DNA of 64,000 nt from Goleter apudmare HA4340-LM2 (GTDB lineage Bacteria > Cyanobacteriota > Cyanobacteriia > Cyanobacteriales > Nostocaceae): positions 186,001-250,000 of the forward strand of contig JAHHHF010000072.1 in the NCBI GenBank assembly GCA_019359495.1, in the 5' to 3' direction. The position numbers and the translations under genes are program-made. Below, piece by piece: positions 8,416 to 17,449 of the stretch (position 1 is the first letter of the stretch; each line of letters starts with the position of its first letter). The notes beneath the pieces were generated by a model that saw only the letters and a list, made by a program, of their open reading frames with translations, ran no database searches and had not been told where the DNA came from.

Positions 8416-8712
8416 TTAAAATGTGGCACGAATTAAATCATCTAGGCTCACTTCTAGTTGAGCGATCGCTTTTTCTCGTAACTGTTTTAATATCTCTGGA
8501 TTGAGTTCTGCTTCTAGGGGACGCATTTTCAAGAAATCTTCGTTTTGAGTTGTTATTCCTTTGCGGAGTGCTTCATAAGCTTCTCGAATTGCTTTAAACT
8601 CTTGGGGATAAGTATGTGCGGGAAATTCTCGCAACTTAGCATGATAGGCTGCTTTAATTTCCGTTGGGGTAGCACCGGGAGAGATTCCTAATTTTTCGTA
8701 GTGGGAAGTCAC
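8416..8712 (-). CDS. Degenerate J-domain protein without HPD
   Basis: A 98-residue protein that is almost only a J-like domain: HYEKLGISPGATPTEIKAAYHAKLREF, then FKAIREAYEALRKG. J domains stimulate Hsp70 ATPase through an invariant His-Pro-Asp between helices II and III. Here the aligned positions (about 30-32) read Phe-Pro-Ala, so His and Asp are lost while Pro stays. A GTG start at 8712 is preferred: GGAG lies nine bases upstream and the protein then begins at the J domain. A TTG at 8733 is an alternative. It lies between the large TPR gene and the GrpE-like gene. Without HPD it may be a regulatory or competitor J-like protein. Confidence 0.75.
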   Translation of the reverse strand: MTSHYEKLGISPGATPTEIKAAYHAKLREFPAHTYPQEFKAIREAYEALRKGITTQNEDFLKMRPLEAELNPEILKQLREKAIAQLEVSLDDLIRATF

Positions 8713-8803
8713 GTCGCTTCGCTCCAGATTCAAAATTCAAAATGCTCGATTAGTTATGAGGTATGGTTTTTACTCCCTCATATTCTCATCCTTCCTGTCT
8801 GAT

Positions 8804-11308
8804 TTAAAATAATTCTTGGAAGCCGCTTTTTTTTCTACCTTTGCGTTTTTTAGATGTAGGTGATGAGTTGCCGAAGATAAAGTCTAAATCTATTTCATCC
8901 TCATCATCATTATCATCTTCACCAAAGTCAGGCATCCTGTTTAACATCATTTCTTTGAGTTCTGGTAACATTCTCTCAAACTCAGCTTTGGGAACTTTGT
9001 CACTAAAGAATTTTCTCAGCATTCCTTCGATTAATTCATCCATATCTGACATATCGAGATTGTCAAATTTCTCTGGATCTGGCATTAGGCTTTGGGTTTC
9101 TCTGGCTGCTAGAAATGCCTGTTCTTCACGGAATGCTTGTAATGCTTTAGCATCTTGTAGGCGACGAGCTAATTCAAATCCTTCTTGTTTTAATTGTTCA
9201 TATTTTGCTTGTTTAATTGGGTAGGTGGTGGCTCTGGCTAATAGTAATAAGGGGTTTTGGGGTTCTCGACGTAATGCTGCATCTAAAGCAGTGATCAGAG
9301 TTTGAATCGTGCCAAAACGCCGTGCTTGCAGTTGGATGTTTGCTAGCACATTACCTGGCTGGGGTACGGTGTCGAGGTAAGCGCGGAGGAAGGGTTGGAG
9401 TTTTTGGGGATTATTTTCTTTGACAGCTAGGACGACTAAATGGGTAAATCTGGCTTCTGGGTGTTCTGTTGATAAATCAAACAACCTTTGCAGATATTGA
9501 TTATTGAAGGCGGCGATGCCTTTTTCTCGTTTGGCGAAGAGGTGGATAGCAAGAGCGATCGCTTGTAATACAGGAATTTGTTCTTCACCAGACAATTGTT
9601 GCAGCAGATGTTCCCAGTCTGTGGCGGCGGCTTTTTGGTTTAAGGAAACTTTACCGCCGGAGTTGGGGGGACTCTGGACTGCATTCACGAATATCTCACA
9701 GGCGTGGATGGCGGGATCTTCTTCGTCTGTTGACTGTACTAGACGGCTAAAGAAGGGATAACTTAATGTAGACAGTGCATCTATCCAAGGTAATATTTCC
9801 ACCTCTGTTTCCATGCCAACATCGTCAAAGTATTTACCAAAACGGCGGCGAGCTTCGTTGTATGCTTGTTTATCTCCTAGCTCACTCCAACATCCTAGTA
9901 AAACCTCATAAACTGCTTCAAATCGACAGCCGCTTTCTATGGCTTGGGTAAGGAGAGCGATCGCCTCTTGATAGTTTCCTTCTGAGGCTGTCACCAATCC
10001 CTTACGTCCCAATACCTCTGGTGATGTGGGACAGATGCGTTCTGCTTGTTGCAAGGCTCCTAAAGCAGCGCGATCTCGATCCATTGCCAAGTAACTATCT
10101 GCCATCCAACAGTGGAGGTGAGCTAATGTTGGTTTTAATCGCTCATCTGGCCATAGTTGCGGTTTTTGTTTGGCTTCTTGTTCTAACCACTTCAAAAACT
10201 TAGTGATCAAATGTTGGCGTTCTCGCTCAGAATCATTAGCATTCAAAACTTCTAATAAATTAATCGCCAACTGCGGGTTAAAGGGTGTCTCTGTTACTAA
10301 AGGCTGCCAAAATAGTTCTGCACATTTTAATTCTCCCTGATTCAATGCCTGTTGTCCTGCCAGGGTTAAGAGGGATGTCCGCAAACTATTGAGTTCTGGA
10401 AAGCGACTTGAACCACTTTTCATTCGTAGTAACACATGGGCGGCATCATGATGATTGCCTTGATCAATGAGTTGCAAGATTGCCAATGCTGAGACTGCAT
10501 CTTCAACTACCTGATCTTCTCTTTCTATATTTTCTGGTCTGAAGGGAGGTTCTCCGGTCTTGGCTTGTTGGGTAGTTGCCAATCGCTCTAAAATAGGATG
10601 CTCTAAATACTTTGGTCTGCCAAAGGTGTATTTGGCTGACTCTAAACCCAACAGATTAGCCGCAGCACTCCAATTATTACTTGCTTGCTGACTGTAAACA
10701 ACCCAAGCAATGGGTAAATCTCCTGGGGTGTGGGGGCGCTTAACTTTTTGTAAAGAGGTTAAAGCGTCTTGTGGCTGACCATTTTTGAGAGCCATTACTC
10801 CTCGCACCCAGTGGAGTTGAGCCGCACTAAAGCGTTTTGACTGTTGGTTGATTAACTGCTCAACTGTGGCGGTATCTCCTTTAAGCAATAGGAGTTTGAG
10901 GTAGCAGATATTGTAGTCTTTAGTGAGTTGCTCTGCCTCAAAAGCATCACGGAGCAATTTGAGCGCTACATCCAGTTGATGTAACTCCAGCAGACACTTA
11001 GCTAGCCAGTAGTGAGCATCCCCCACTAAACCCAATTCCAGAGCGCGTGTGAAGGATTTTTCAGCCTGTTTAAAATCTTGCTTTTGGAATTCCTGCTGAC
11101 CCCGGAGCAACCAAATCTCCGATTCTGAGGGAGTGGAGGTAATATCAGGATGCGATCGCTGAATTTTTTTGATTTCTTCTAACGCTTGCCGATATTTTTT
11201 TTGCTTGAGCAATGTTTGCAGTTTTATTTGGAAGGAGTTTTCTACCGTTTTTGTGTCTGTGTTAGAGACTGGTGATTGTGGGCTTTGTTTTGCTGGATGT
11301 TTAGCCAC
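8804..11308 (-). CDS. Large TPR-repeat protein of the chaperone cluster
   Basis: An 834-residue soluble protein with many tetratricopeptide-like helical repeats, clearest near residues 30-130 (KKYRQALEEIKKIQRSHP, QDFKQAEKSFTRALEL) and near 400-460 (GNYQEAIALLTQAIESG). The C-terminal quarter has a charged segment, an acidic run (EDDNDDEDEIDLDF) and a basic end (KKRKGRKKSGF). No signal peptide or membrane helix is visible. It is the first gene of the minus-strand cluster followed by J-like, GrpE-like and Hsp70 genes. TPR arrays often dock Hsp70 tails or clients, so a scaffold role is inferred. No enzymatic domain is recognised. Confidence 0.8.
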   Translation of the reverse strand: MAKHPAKQSPQSPVSNTDTKTVENSFQIKLQTLLKQKKYRQALEEIKKIQRSHPDITSTPSESEIWLLRGQQEFQKQDFKQAEKSFTRALELGLVGDAHYWLAKCLLELHQLDVALKLLRDAFEAEQLTKDYNICYLKLLLLKGDTATVEQLINQQSKRFSAAQLHWVRGVMALKNGQPQDALTSLQKVKRPHTPGDLPIAWVVYSQQASNNWSAAANLLGLESAKYTFGRPKYLEHPILERLATTQQAKTGEPPFRPENIEREDQVVEDAVSALAILQLIDQGNHHDAAHVLLRMKSGSSRFPELNSLRTSLLTLAGQQALNQGELKCAELFWQPLVTETPFNPQLAINLLEVLNANDSERERQHLITKFLKWLEQEAKQKPQLWPDERLKPTLAHLHCWMADSYLAMDRDRAALGALQQAERICPTSPEVLGRKGLVTASEGNYQEAIALLTQAIESGCRFEAVYEVLLGCWSELGDKQAYNEARRRFGKYFDDVGMETEVEILPWIDALSTLSYPFFSRLVQSTDEEDPAIHACEIFVNAVQSPPNSGGKVSLNQKAAATDWEHLLQQLSGEEQIPVLQAIALAIHLFAKREKGIAAFNNQYLQRLFDLSTEHPEARFTHLVVLAVKENNPQKLQPFLRAYLDTVPQPGNVLANIQLQARRFGTIQTLITALDAALRREPQNPLLLLARATTYPIKQAKYEQLKQEGFELARRLQDAKALQAFREEQAFLAARETQSLMPDPEKFDNLDMSDMDELIEGMLRKFFSDKVPKAEFERMLPELKEMMLNRMPDFGEDDNDDEDEIDLDFIFGNSSPTSKKRKGRKKSGFQELF

Positions 11309-11613
11309 TCTTGGTCTCCCTCCTGATTGTTTTCTAGTTTTCCCCTCATAGGAAAGGGTGGCATTAACTACTTTCTTACTTTAAATATTAATGTAGTTAT
11401 GCCTGCTGCGGACTGCGTCAACGCGATTAATTTTACATCGCCATCACCTGTTCTCTTAATTCTGTTACCCTCTCACAGGAGCGATCGCTGTCACTTTAGT
11501 AGCTTAGGTATCCAATGGCTTGAAAAATCGTCAAACTAACCATTGGCTATTTAGTCAAGGATTGAGCAATACTTGTAAATATATTTAATCATTAACTCAG
11601 AGGCGATATAAAC
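11309..11613. other. Intergenic region between the TPR gene and queD
   Basis: About 300 bases separating divergent genes, so both promoters should lie here. I see one HIP1-containing site (GAGCGATCGCTG near 11480) and no clear hairpin, repeat array or small gene. Confidence 0.4.
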
Positions 11614-12000
11614 ATGCCTAAATGGAAGCTCACAACAGAATTCACATTTGACAGTGCTCACTACATCAAGGATTACCAAGGCCCTTGTGGCCGGATGCAT
11701 GGGCATACTTATAAAGTCCAAATTGAGGCCACATCATCACAGTTGCACTCTTCTGAATATTGTCCACACTCAGTCATGGTAGCTGACTTCAAAACCTTAC
11801 GCTGGGCTAAACAAGATGTGACCAAGGGAGGACTTGACCATTGTATTCTTAACGAAGTCTTGCCTCCAGAATATGAAACCACTGCCGAGATGATTGCCAA
11901 GTATATTTATGATCAAACCAAGAAAAGAGTACCCGCAGGTGTACAACTGAAAGTCAAGGTTTCAGAAACTTCTAATAGTTGGGTAGAGTATGAAGATTGA
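11614..12000 (+). CDS. queD: 6-carboxytetrahydropterin synthase QueD-like
   Basis: A 128-residue enzyme of the PTPS/QueD family, which converts dihydroneopterin triphosphate to 6-carboxy-tetrahydropterin for queuosine and other 7-deazaguanines. Zinc ligands H16 (FDSAHYI), H29 and H31 (MHGHTY), the catalytic Cys C25 (GPCGR) and the C-terminal Glu (VSETSNSWVEY) are all present. Length matches the family. The ATG at 11614 gives the expected MPKWKLTTEFTFDSAH start. No other queuosine gene lies nearby. A cyanobacterial pterin synthase role cannot be excluded from sequence alone. Confidence 0.9.
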   Translation: MPKWKLTTEFTFDSAHYIKDYQGPCGRMHGHTYKVQIEATSSQLHSSEYCPHSVMVADFKTLRWAKQDVTKGGLDHCILNEVLPPEYETTAEMIAKYIYDQTKKRVPAGVQLKVKVSETSNSWVEYED

Positions 12001-12269
12001 CCTTGACTCATTAACCTGCCCTCTATCTTTAGATGTAATCATAGATATATCTACAGTAAAATTACTCAATATTGTGATCTAAAAATTTTTAAATGCAATT
12101 TTTAGATCATTCAGTTTAATTTGCTGATTCTTAATCTTCATCAAGATATAAATCGCTTTATTAAGCTTTTGATAATACTTGTCTCAGCTTCTACATTTAT
12201 GACCTAATTTGCGGTCGGAATTGTGTAATCTGAAAACAGCATAAGCTAAATAATTAATATTGAGGCCTG

Positions 12270-12485
12270 ATGACTCCTAAGATTATGCGTCAGCTTTGGT
12301 CTGTGGTTGAAACCGCCCATGCTAAGACTCTTTTACAGCTAGACGATGCTAGCTTGGTGGAGTGGTTGGTTAAACAAACCCACACTCAAGTGTTTCTAGA
12401 ACCCACAGAAACTGATTATCTCAGTGACTACATCCAATCCCGACTCGCCTTGATCCGCGATCTGGCTTATGAGCGACAGTGTTGA
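12270..12485 (+). CDS. Conserved-looking small protein, unknown function
   Basis: A 71-residue acidic protein (MTPKIMRQLWSVVETAH and on) predicted to be all helical, with no Cys cluster, membrane span or signal peptide. Codon use and the clean ATG support a real gene. I do not recognise a family by name, although short proteins of this form are common next to cyanobacterial housekeeping genes. It is convergent with ribD, with only 22 bases between the stop codons. An alternative start at 12285 would remove five residues. Confidence 0.6.
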   Translation: MTPKIMRQLWSVVETAHAKTLLQLDDASLVEWLVKQTHTQVFLEPTETDYLSDYIQSRLALIRDLAYERQC

Positions 12486-12507
12486 TTTAGTTGTGATTTG
12501 TCGTTGG

Positions 12508-13695
12508 TCATTTGTCACTGGTTTGAGGCAAATAACCTTCAACTAAGCAGTCAGAACCCACCACACGCCAACGGACGCGTTCCAGTGTCAAAGCCTCTGT
12601 CATCGAGGTCAAACCTAAATCGCCTACAGGTGTAGGTGCATGATGACCACCAATGATTTTCGGTGCAATAAACGCCAAAACTTTTTGTACTGCTCCTTGA
12701 GCGATCGCACTAGCAGCTAATGTACCGCCACATTCCCACAAAACGCTACAAAAACCCCGCTCATACAAGTGCAACATCACTTGTTCAGGAGTCAGAGATG
12801 TAAATTCCACCACTTCCACCCCCTGCTTGAGCAACAGTTCTCGAAAATCGGGTGAGCTGCCTACCTCCGTCAACACCAGAGTAGGAGCCTCCGTAGTTTG
12901 CCACAGGCGGGCATCTTCCGGCAAATTCAGCTGACGACTCATCACCACCCGTAAGGGATTATGAGGCCCTACCTGATGACTCGTTAAGTAAGGATTATCC
13001 TGCCGCACGGTATTTCCACCAACAATCACCGCATCACAAGCTGCCCGTAGTTGATGTACTTCACTGCGGGCATCTTGATTTGTCACCCAAGCACTATGAC
13101 CAGAAGTGGTAGCAATTTTACCATCTAAAGTCATGGCGTATTTCAAAATTCCCAATGGTCGCTTGTGCAGAATCCGATGTACAAACCCTTCATTGAGACT
13201 TTGGCAAGCCTCTTGTTCCACCCCTACCACCACTTCTATTCCCGCAGCGCGTAATCGGGCAATACCACCACCAGCTACCAACGGGTTAGGGTCAACCATC
13301 CCCACCACCACCTTTGCCACCCCAGCCTGAATTAACCCTTCCGAACAAGGCGGAGTGCGTCCGTAATGGTTGCAAGGCTCCAGGCTCACATAAACAGTCG
13401 CACCACGAGCTGCATCACCCGCCGCTCTCAAAGCAAAAACTTCCGCATGGGGTTCACCAGCGCGCGGATGAAACCCTTCCCCAATAATCTCCCCATCTTT
13501 GACAACCACTGCACCCACTAACGGATTTGGTGAAGTGCGTCCCAAAGCCTGACAGGCGAGTTCTAAACACCGTTGCATCATCCGGGAATCAAAATCACTT
13601 CCTACCCTGTTCTCAGATGAATCTACTGGTAGCGTATTTTTCGTATAGTTAGGTAGAGATGCATCTGGTTGAGCGATCGCTGGGGAATTATCCAT
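12508..13695 (-). CDS. ribD: Bifunctional riboflavin deaminase/reductase RibD
   Basis: RibD deaminates then reduces the pyrimidine intermediate in riboflavin synthesis. The N-terminal deaminase domain has the zinc signature HAEVFAL and PCNHYGRTPPC. The C-terminal reductase domain (NADPH dependent) begins near residue 185 (GILKYAMTLDGKIAT) and contains VIVGGNTVRQDNP. The ATG at 13695 (MDNSPAIAQ) is favoured over a TTG seven codons upstream. The N-terminal about 35 residues are a variable extension. The last codons (QTSDK) come from a heptamer repeat of the TTTGTCA type that also continues past the stop, so the C-terminus is repeat-derived. Confidence 0.92.
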   Translation of the reverse strand: MDNSPAIAQPDASLPNYTKNTLPVDSSENRVGSDFDSRMMQRCLELACQALGRTSPNPLVGAVVVKDGEIIGEGFHPRAGEPHAEVFALRAAGDAARGATVYVSLEPCNHYGRTPPCSEGLIQAGVAKVVVGMVDPNPLVAGGGIARLRAAGIEVVVGVEQEACQSLNEGFVHRILHKRPLGILKYAMTLDGKIATTSGHSAWVTNQDARSEVHQLRAACDAVIVGGNTVRQDNPYLTSHQVGPHNPLRVVMSRQLNLPEDARLWQTTEAPTLVLTEVGSSPDFRELLLKQGVEVVEFTSLTPEQVMLHLYERGFCSVLWECGGTLAASAIAQGAVQKVLAFIAPKIIGGHHAPTPVGDLGLTSMTEALTLERVRWRVVGSDCLVEGYLPQTSDK

Positions 13696-14386
13696 AATTT
13701 TGGGCAACACTCTCAATATTTTCTACGCTAGCTGGTCTTTTGCGCGATCTTTTAAGGGTAATATTCAGGTTTTACTCTTGGTGATCTTAACTTACAGCGA
13801 TTTGGGCATGGGGCATGGGGAAGAAAACTAACCACACTCCCCAATCCCCAGTCCCCATATTTACAATCGAATCATCCCTACACTTAATACCAATTCCTAA
13901 AAACCTTGATACACATAGATTCCTCATAGTGGCACAACATTGTTGTGCCCTCACCAACGTATGTGCATCATTATTAAACTGAAATGGTGTTGGAGTTGGT
14001 ATAACCGATATAAAAGAACATCAAAACATCAATTATCCATTTAGGGGCCCGGCATCGATAAGATATCTGTTTCATCGAAAACTTTCGGCTGCCGTGCCTG
14101 CACAATGGGGGTATTTTTTCAATTAGAATTCTCTAAAAGAGCATAATTTGAGTTCAGAATGTGAAGATTGATTGAGCCTCAAAGCCTCAACGTCGAACCT
14201 CAAAGGCTGGCGGTTAAGCCTCAGAACCTCAATGATGCTGAATAATCATCAGGGCACAACATTGTTGTGCCCCTACGGTGGTTTATTTAATTGCAAAATG
14301 GTCTTTTCCTTAACCCTAGCCACAAGTGAAAACTAGTTGGCAAAGCAATGCTACTTTTTACCAGTGCCTATTGCCTATTCCCTAAT
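13696..14386. other. Repeat-rich intergenic region between ribD and mreD
   Basis: No gene is visible in about 690 bases. It contains GGGGCATGGGG-type repeats, two related palindromes (separate entry), a block of CCTCAA repeats near 14172-14232 (AGCCTCAA, GAACCTCAA, AAGCCTCAG), and several stop codons in all frames. The ribD promoter should lie at its left end. Confidence 0.6.
13931..14272. repeat. Two copies of a GGCACAACA-T-TGTTGTGCC palindrome
   Basis: Perfect palindromes at 13931-13949 (19 bases) and 14252-14272 (21 bases, one more G/C pair), 320 bases apart in the same intergenic region. The shared arms and central T show common origin, typical of small dispersed palindromic repeats. Confidence 0.75.
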
Positions 14387-15025
14387 TTACGATTGCTCTA
14401 AAAATTTTATCTGCTGCCACCAACGATTCAGGGGATAATAAACCACCGGTGCCCAAAGACTGCTGAGAATAGCAGAGGCTAAAGCCACACGCTGGTAATA
14501 TGTCCAAATATCTTCTACTTTGCGTAGGCTGTGCCCACCGGAAGCATTGCTCATCATAGTCAATTGCAACCCAAAGATAGTTTCTGCCACCACAGCCATA
14601 GCAAAGACAATTAAAGCAATAGAAATAAAGTCTTCTTCTATAAAGCGTTGCTTCTGAATCAGACTAGTTAACATTCCTACCACCCCCAAAGTCACTGCAT
14701 GAGTGGGGTTAGCTGACGTCATTGAATCTTGAAGTAGCCCCAGAACTATCCCTGCAAATGCGCCCTCCCAAACTGTGCGCTTCACACTCCAAGCTACCAC
14801 CCAAATTAACAGCCAGTTTGGACCTATTCCCAATAACTCCATTCCCGGCCAACGAGTCGGCAACATTAGCAAACATAATAAGACAGACCCACCTGTCACC
14901 ACCCAATCCAGTATTTGCCGTGTGCGTGGACGCCAACTAGCCAGAGGCTTGGTAGGAATTTTAAATTTTCGCTGTGAAGATTTCGGCTTTTTTTGCCTGC
15001 GATTACCAAATGCAGGATGGTTCAT
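14387..15025 (-). CDS. mreD: Rod shape-determining protein MreD
   Basis: A 212-residue inner-membrane protein with a basic cytoplasmic N-terminus (RRQKKPKSSQRKFKIPTK), about five membrane helices (WVVTGGSVLLCLLML, NWLLIWVVAWSVKR, FAGIVLGLLQDSM, SIALIVFAMAVVAETIFG and a last one near 190) and the family GLLQDSM turn. MreD works with MreC and MreB to organise lateral cell-wall synthesis. It is the last gene of the mreB-mreC-mreD group on the minus strand, 122 bases after mreC. The ATG at 15025 fits the long basic leader common in cyanobacterial MreD. Confidence 0.9.
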   Translation of the reverse strand: MNHPAFGNRRQKKPKSSQRKFKIPTKPLASWRPRTRQILDWVVTGGSVLLCLLMLPTRWPGMELLGIGPNWLLIWVVAWSVKRTVWEGAFAGIVLGLLQDSMTSANPTHAVTLGVVGMLTSLIQKQRFIEEDFISIALIVFAMAVVAETIFGLQLTMMSNASGGHSLRKVEDIWTYYQRVALASAILSSLWAPVVYYPLNRWWQQIKFLEQS

Positions 15026-15147
15026 AATTGATTAATTGAGAAATTTGTGTATTTGATTAAATATTGCGATCGCAAAATCAGCATCGGAATTCACTCATAA
15101 AAATCTGAGTCGAGGTTTTCCCGGCTCAAACTTTCCAATAAATTTAT

Positions 15148-15981
15148 TTATGGTGATTGTAATTTTGAATTTTGAATTTTGAATTTTGCATTCTCCGTAA
15201 GAGTTTGCTGGTTTTCTAATTCTGGGCTTTCTGGCTTCGGATATACAGCCACCCAATCTAGTGAACGGATGGGAGGAAACAGTTCCACCTTGGCCTCTGA
15301 TGTGGGCAGTTTCTTTAAATCCAAAGACTTGATTCTACCTACTGCCAAACCAGAAGGAAACTTCTGACTATAAGTGGATGTAGAGACTAAATCTCCAACC
15401 TTCACATTAGGAACTTTTTCCAAAAACTCCAGCACCGCCTCAGCCGAAGAATCTCCTCGCAAAACGCCTTTTGCAGATGTACGACTAATTGTGATACCTA
15501 CTTGGCTTTTGAGGTCACTGATGAGCAATACACGGCTAGTATTGGGAGTTACAGTTTCTACTAAACCCACCAATCCACCCTCTGCCTTGACTACAAAGCC
15601 TTCCTGAATTCCTGAGTTACTACCCCGATTGAGAGTAACTTGTTGCCACCAGTGGTCAGCACTGCGCCCCACCACCCTAGCTGGAATCGGGCGCGATGAG
15701 ATAGTGCCTTTTTCTACATAGCCCAATAAATCTTTTAACTTTGTATTTTGACTTTCTAGCTCAACTACACGTGTTTGCAATTCTAAAATTCGGGCATCCC
15801 TGAGTCGTTCTTCAGGCGTTGGCCCTGTGTTCAATATTTGCAAGGGCCTAGTAATTCCTTGGTAAACCTCTAGTAACAGTGCGCCTTGAGTCTGTCTCAT
15901 CACCCAAGCACCACCCACGATGAAAGCTAGTAACCCAATTTGTAAAACTTTCCGATCCCACCAACGACGTGCTGTCACCAT
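15148..15981 (-). CDS. mreC: Rod shape-determining protein MreC
   Basis: A 277-residue bitopic protein: N-terminal membrane helix (about residues 12-28), a coiled coil (about 60-90, ARILELQTRVVELESQNTKLKDLLGY) and the periplasmic double beta-barrel domain with GLVGLVETVTPNTSRVLL. MreC links the MreB cytoskeleton to penicillin-binding proteins. The last residues (AKFKIQNSKLQ) are encoded by four TTTTGAA-type heptamers, a non-coding repeat of Nostoc genomes that has become the C-terminus. It lies between mreB (90 bases upstream) and mreD. Confidence 0.92.
   Translation of the reverse strand: MVTARRWWDRKVLQIGLLAFIVGGAWVMRQTQGALLLEVYQGITRPLQILNTGPTPEERLRDARILELQTRVVELESQNTKLKDLLGYVEKGTISSRPIPARVVGRSADHWWQQVTLNRGSNSGIQEGFVVKAEGGLVGLVETVTPNTSRVLLISDLKSQVGITISRTSAKGVLRGDSSAEAVLEFLEKVPNVKVGDLVSTSTYSQKFPSGLAVGRIKSLDLKKLPTSEAKVELFPPIRSLDWVAVYPKPESPELENQQTLTENAKFKIQNSKLQSP
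15161..15188. repeat. TTTTGAA heptamer array inside the mreC 3' end
   Basis: Four tandem TTTTGAA units on the plus strand. The array lies within the last codons of mreC and does not break the frame. Single or partial copies of the same heptamer occur near 1793 and 8735. Confidence 0.8.
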
Positions 15982-16071
15982 CTATAAACCTTATTGTTTT
16001 ATATTTTTAATTATTGAGAAAATAAATATTGGATTCTATATACATAGAACCCAATATTCAGGATTTTTCTG

Positions 16072-17115
16072 CTACATATTTCGAGAACGCCCACTGAAGA
16101 CTCGTTCCAGTTGTTTAAAGTTCTCTAATACACGTCCTGTTCCTAGGACAACACAGCTTAAAGGATCAGCTGCAATGTGTGTCACAATACCTGTCTCATG
16201 GCTAATTAAGGTATCGATGCCTTTGAGCAAAGCACCACCACCAGCTAACATAATGCCCCTGTCAATAATATCTGCGGCTAATTCTGGTGGTGTGCGTTCC
16301 AGTGTCCGCTTCACTGCTTCTATAATTACTGATAGCGGTTCCAACATACTTTCACGAATCTCTGGGCCTTTAATAGTGACAGTTCGTGGTAAACCAGAGA
16401 GCAAGTGTAAACCACGGACTTCCATCATGGCCTCACCATCTTCGTGAGTAGGATAGGCAGAACCAATCCGAATTTTGATGTCCTCAGCAGTACGTTCCCC
16501 AATTACCAGGTTATGAACTTTTTTCATATACTGGATGATCGATTCAGTCAGTTCATCTCCCGCAATGCGTACTGACTCGCTAATGACTGTACCTTGGAGA
16601 CTTAAAACAGCAACTTCTGTTGTCCCACCACCAATATCAATGATCATGTTGCCAGTCGGTTCGGCAACTGGCAATCCGGCGCCAATTGCGGCAGCTACTG
16701 GTTCATCAATTAAATAAACTTCTCTGGCTCCTGCTTGAGTAGCTGCATCCATTACAGCTCTTCTTTCCACCCCAGTGACACCACTAGGAATGCCAATAAC
16801 AATCCGGGGTAAAATTAAACTTCTGCCCTCATTTACGCGCTGGATGAAGCTTTTGAGCATCAACTCGGCTGTATCGAAGTCAGCGATTACACCATCGCGC
16901 AAAGGGCGCAGGGCAATCACATTTCCAGGTGTGCGGCCGAGCATTTTTTTTGCTTCCTCTCCGACTGCCAGTGCTACCTTCTCATTTTGATCAATGGCAA
17001 CTACCGATGGCTCTTGGAGTACAATACCTTTACCAGATACGTAAACGAGGGTGTTGGCGGTACCGAGGTCGATACCCATATCCCACGATGAGCGAAAGTT
17101 CCTAAAAAGACCCAC
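16072..17115 (-). CDS. mreB: Cell-shape actin homologue MreB
   Basis: A 347-residue bacterial actin with the phosphate-1 loop GIDLGTANTLVY, the phosphate-2 loop IIDIGGGTTEVAV, and the adenosine loop IMLAGGGALLKGID. It polymerises along the membrane and directs elongation. The N-terminal MGLFRNFRSSWD amphipathic stretch fits membrane binding. It heads the mreBCD group on the minus strand and is divergent from ssb, with 334 bases between them. All nucleotide-binding motifs are intact and the length matches the family. Confidence 0.96.
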   Translation of the reverse strand: MGLFRNFRSSWDMGIDLGTANTLVYVSGKGIVLQEPSVVAIDQNEKVALAVGEEAKKMLGRTPGNVIALRPLRDGVIADFDTAELMLKSFIQRVNEGRSLILPRIVIGIPSGVTGVERRAVMDAATQAGAREVYLIDEPVAAAIGAGLPVAEPTGNMIIDIGGGTTEVAVLSLQGTVISESVRIAGDELTESIIQYMKKVHNLVIGERTAEDIKIRIGSAYPTHEDGEAMMEVRGLHLLSGLPRTVTIKGPEIRESMLEPLSVIIEAVKRTLERTPPELAADIIDRGIMLAGGGALLKGIDTLISHETGIVTHIAADPLSCVVLGTGRVLENFKQLERVFSGRSRNM

Positions 17116-17449
17116 GCGTCTCTACGCCCCCTATTTGCGATACTTGTGACTACAACGGTAAAAGCTAACCGTGCTGGATTCTATTACGTTTTTGATCCTG
17201 AGTCTAGTAAAGCCAACTGTTTTTTTAGATAACTTTTGGCTATTTTTACTACATTTCAGTACTCTAATGATTTGATATTCTCTGACGATGTCAGTATATC
17301 CGTATATTTTTTTAAAATATCTAGATTAATTTGTATCATTATTAGTCGCCATTATGTTGTTAAATATTTAACATATTTTCACAAGTTTCCTAATTCGCTA
17401 TCATGGAAGTCTAAACTAATAAGTACGTATGTACTGAAAGGTAACACAC
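17116..17449. other. Divergent promoter region between mreB and ssb
   Basis: AT-rich interval of 334 bases without a gene. It must drive mreB leftwards and ssb rightwards. The one clear site is the LexA-type box close to ssb (separate entry). Confidence 0.6.
17422..17435. promoter_or_regulatory. LexA-type SOS box upstream of ssb
   Basis: AGTACGTATGTACT fits the Anabaena LexA consensus RGTACNNNDGTWCB and is a near-perfect inverted repeat. It lies 14 bases before the ssb start codon, a position where a bound repressor would block transcription or early elongation. No other box of this form was noticed in the window. Confidence 0.75.
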
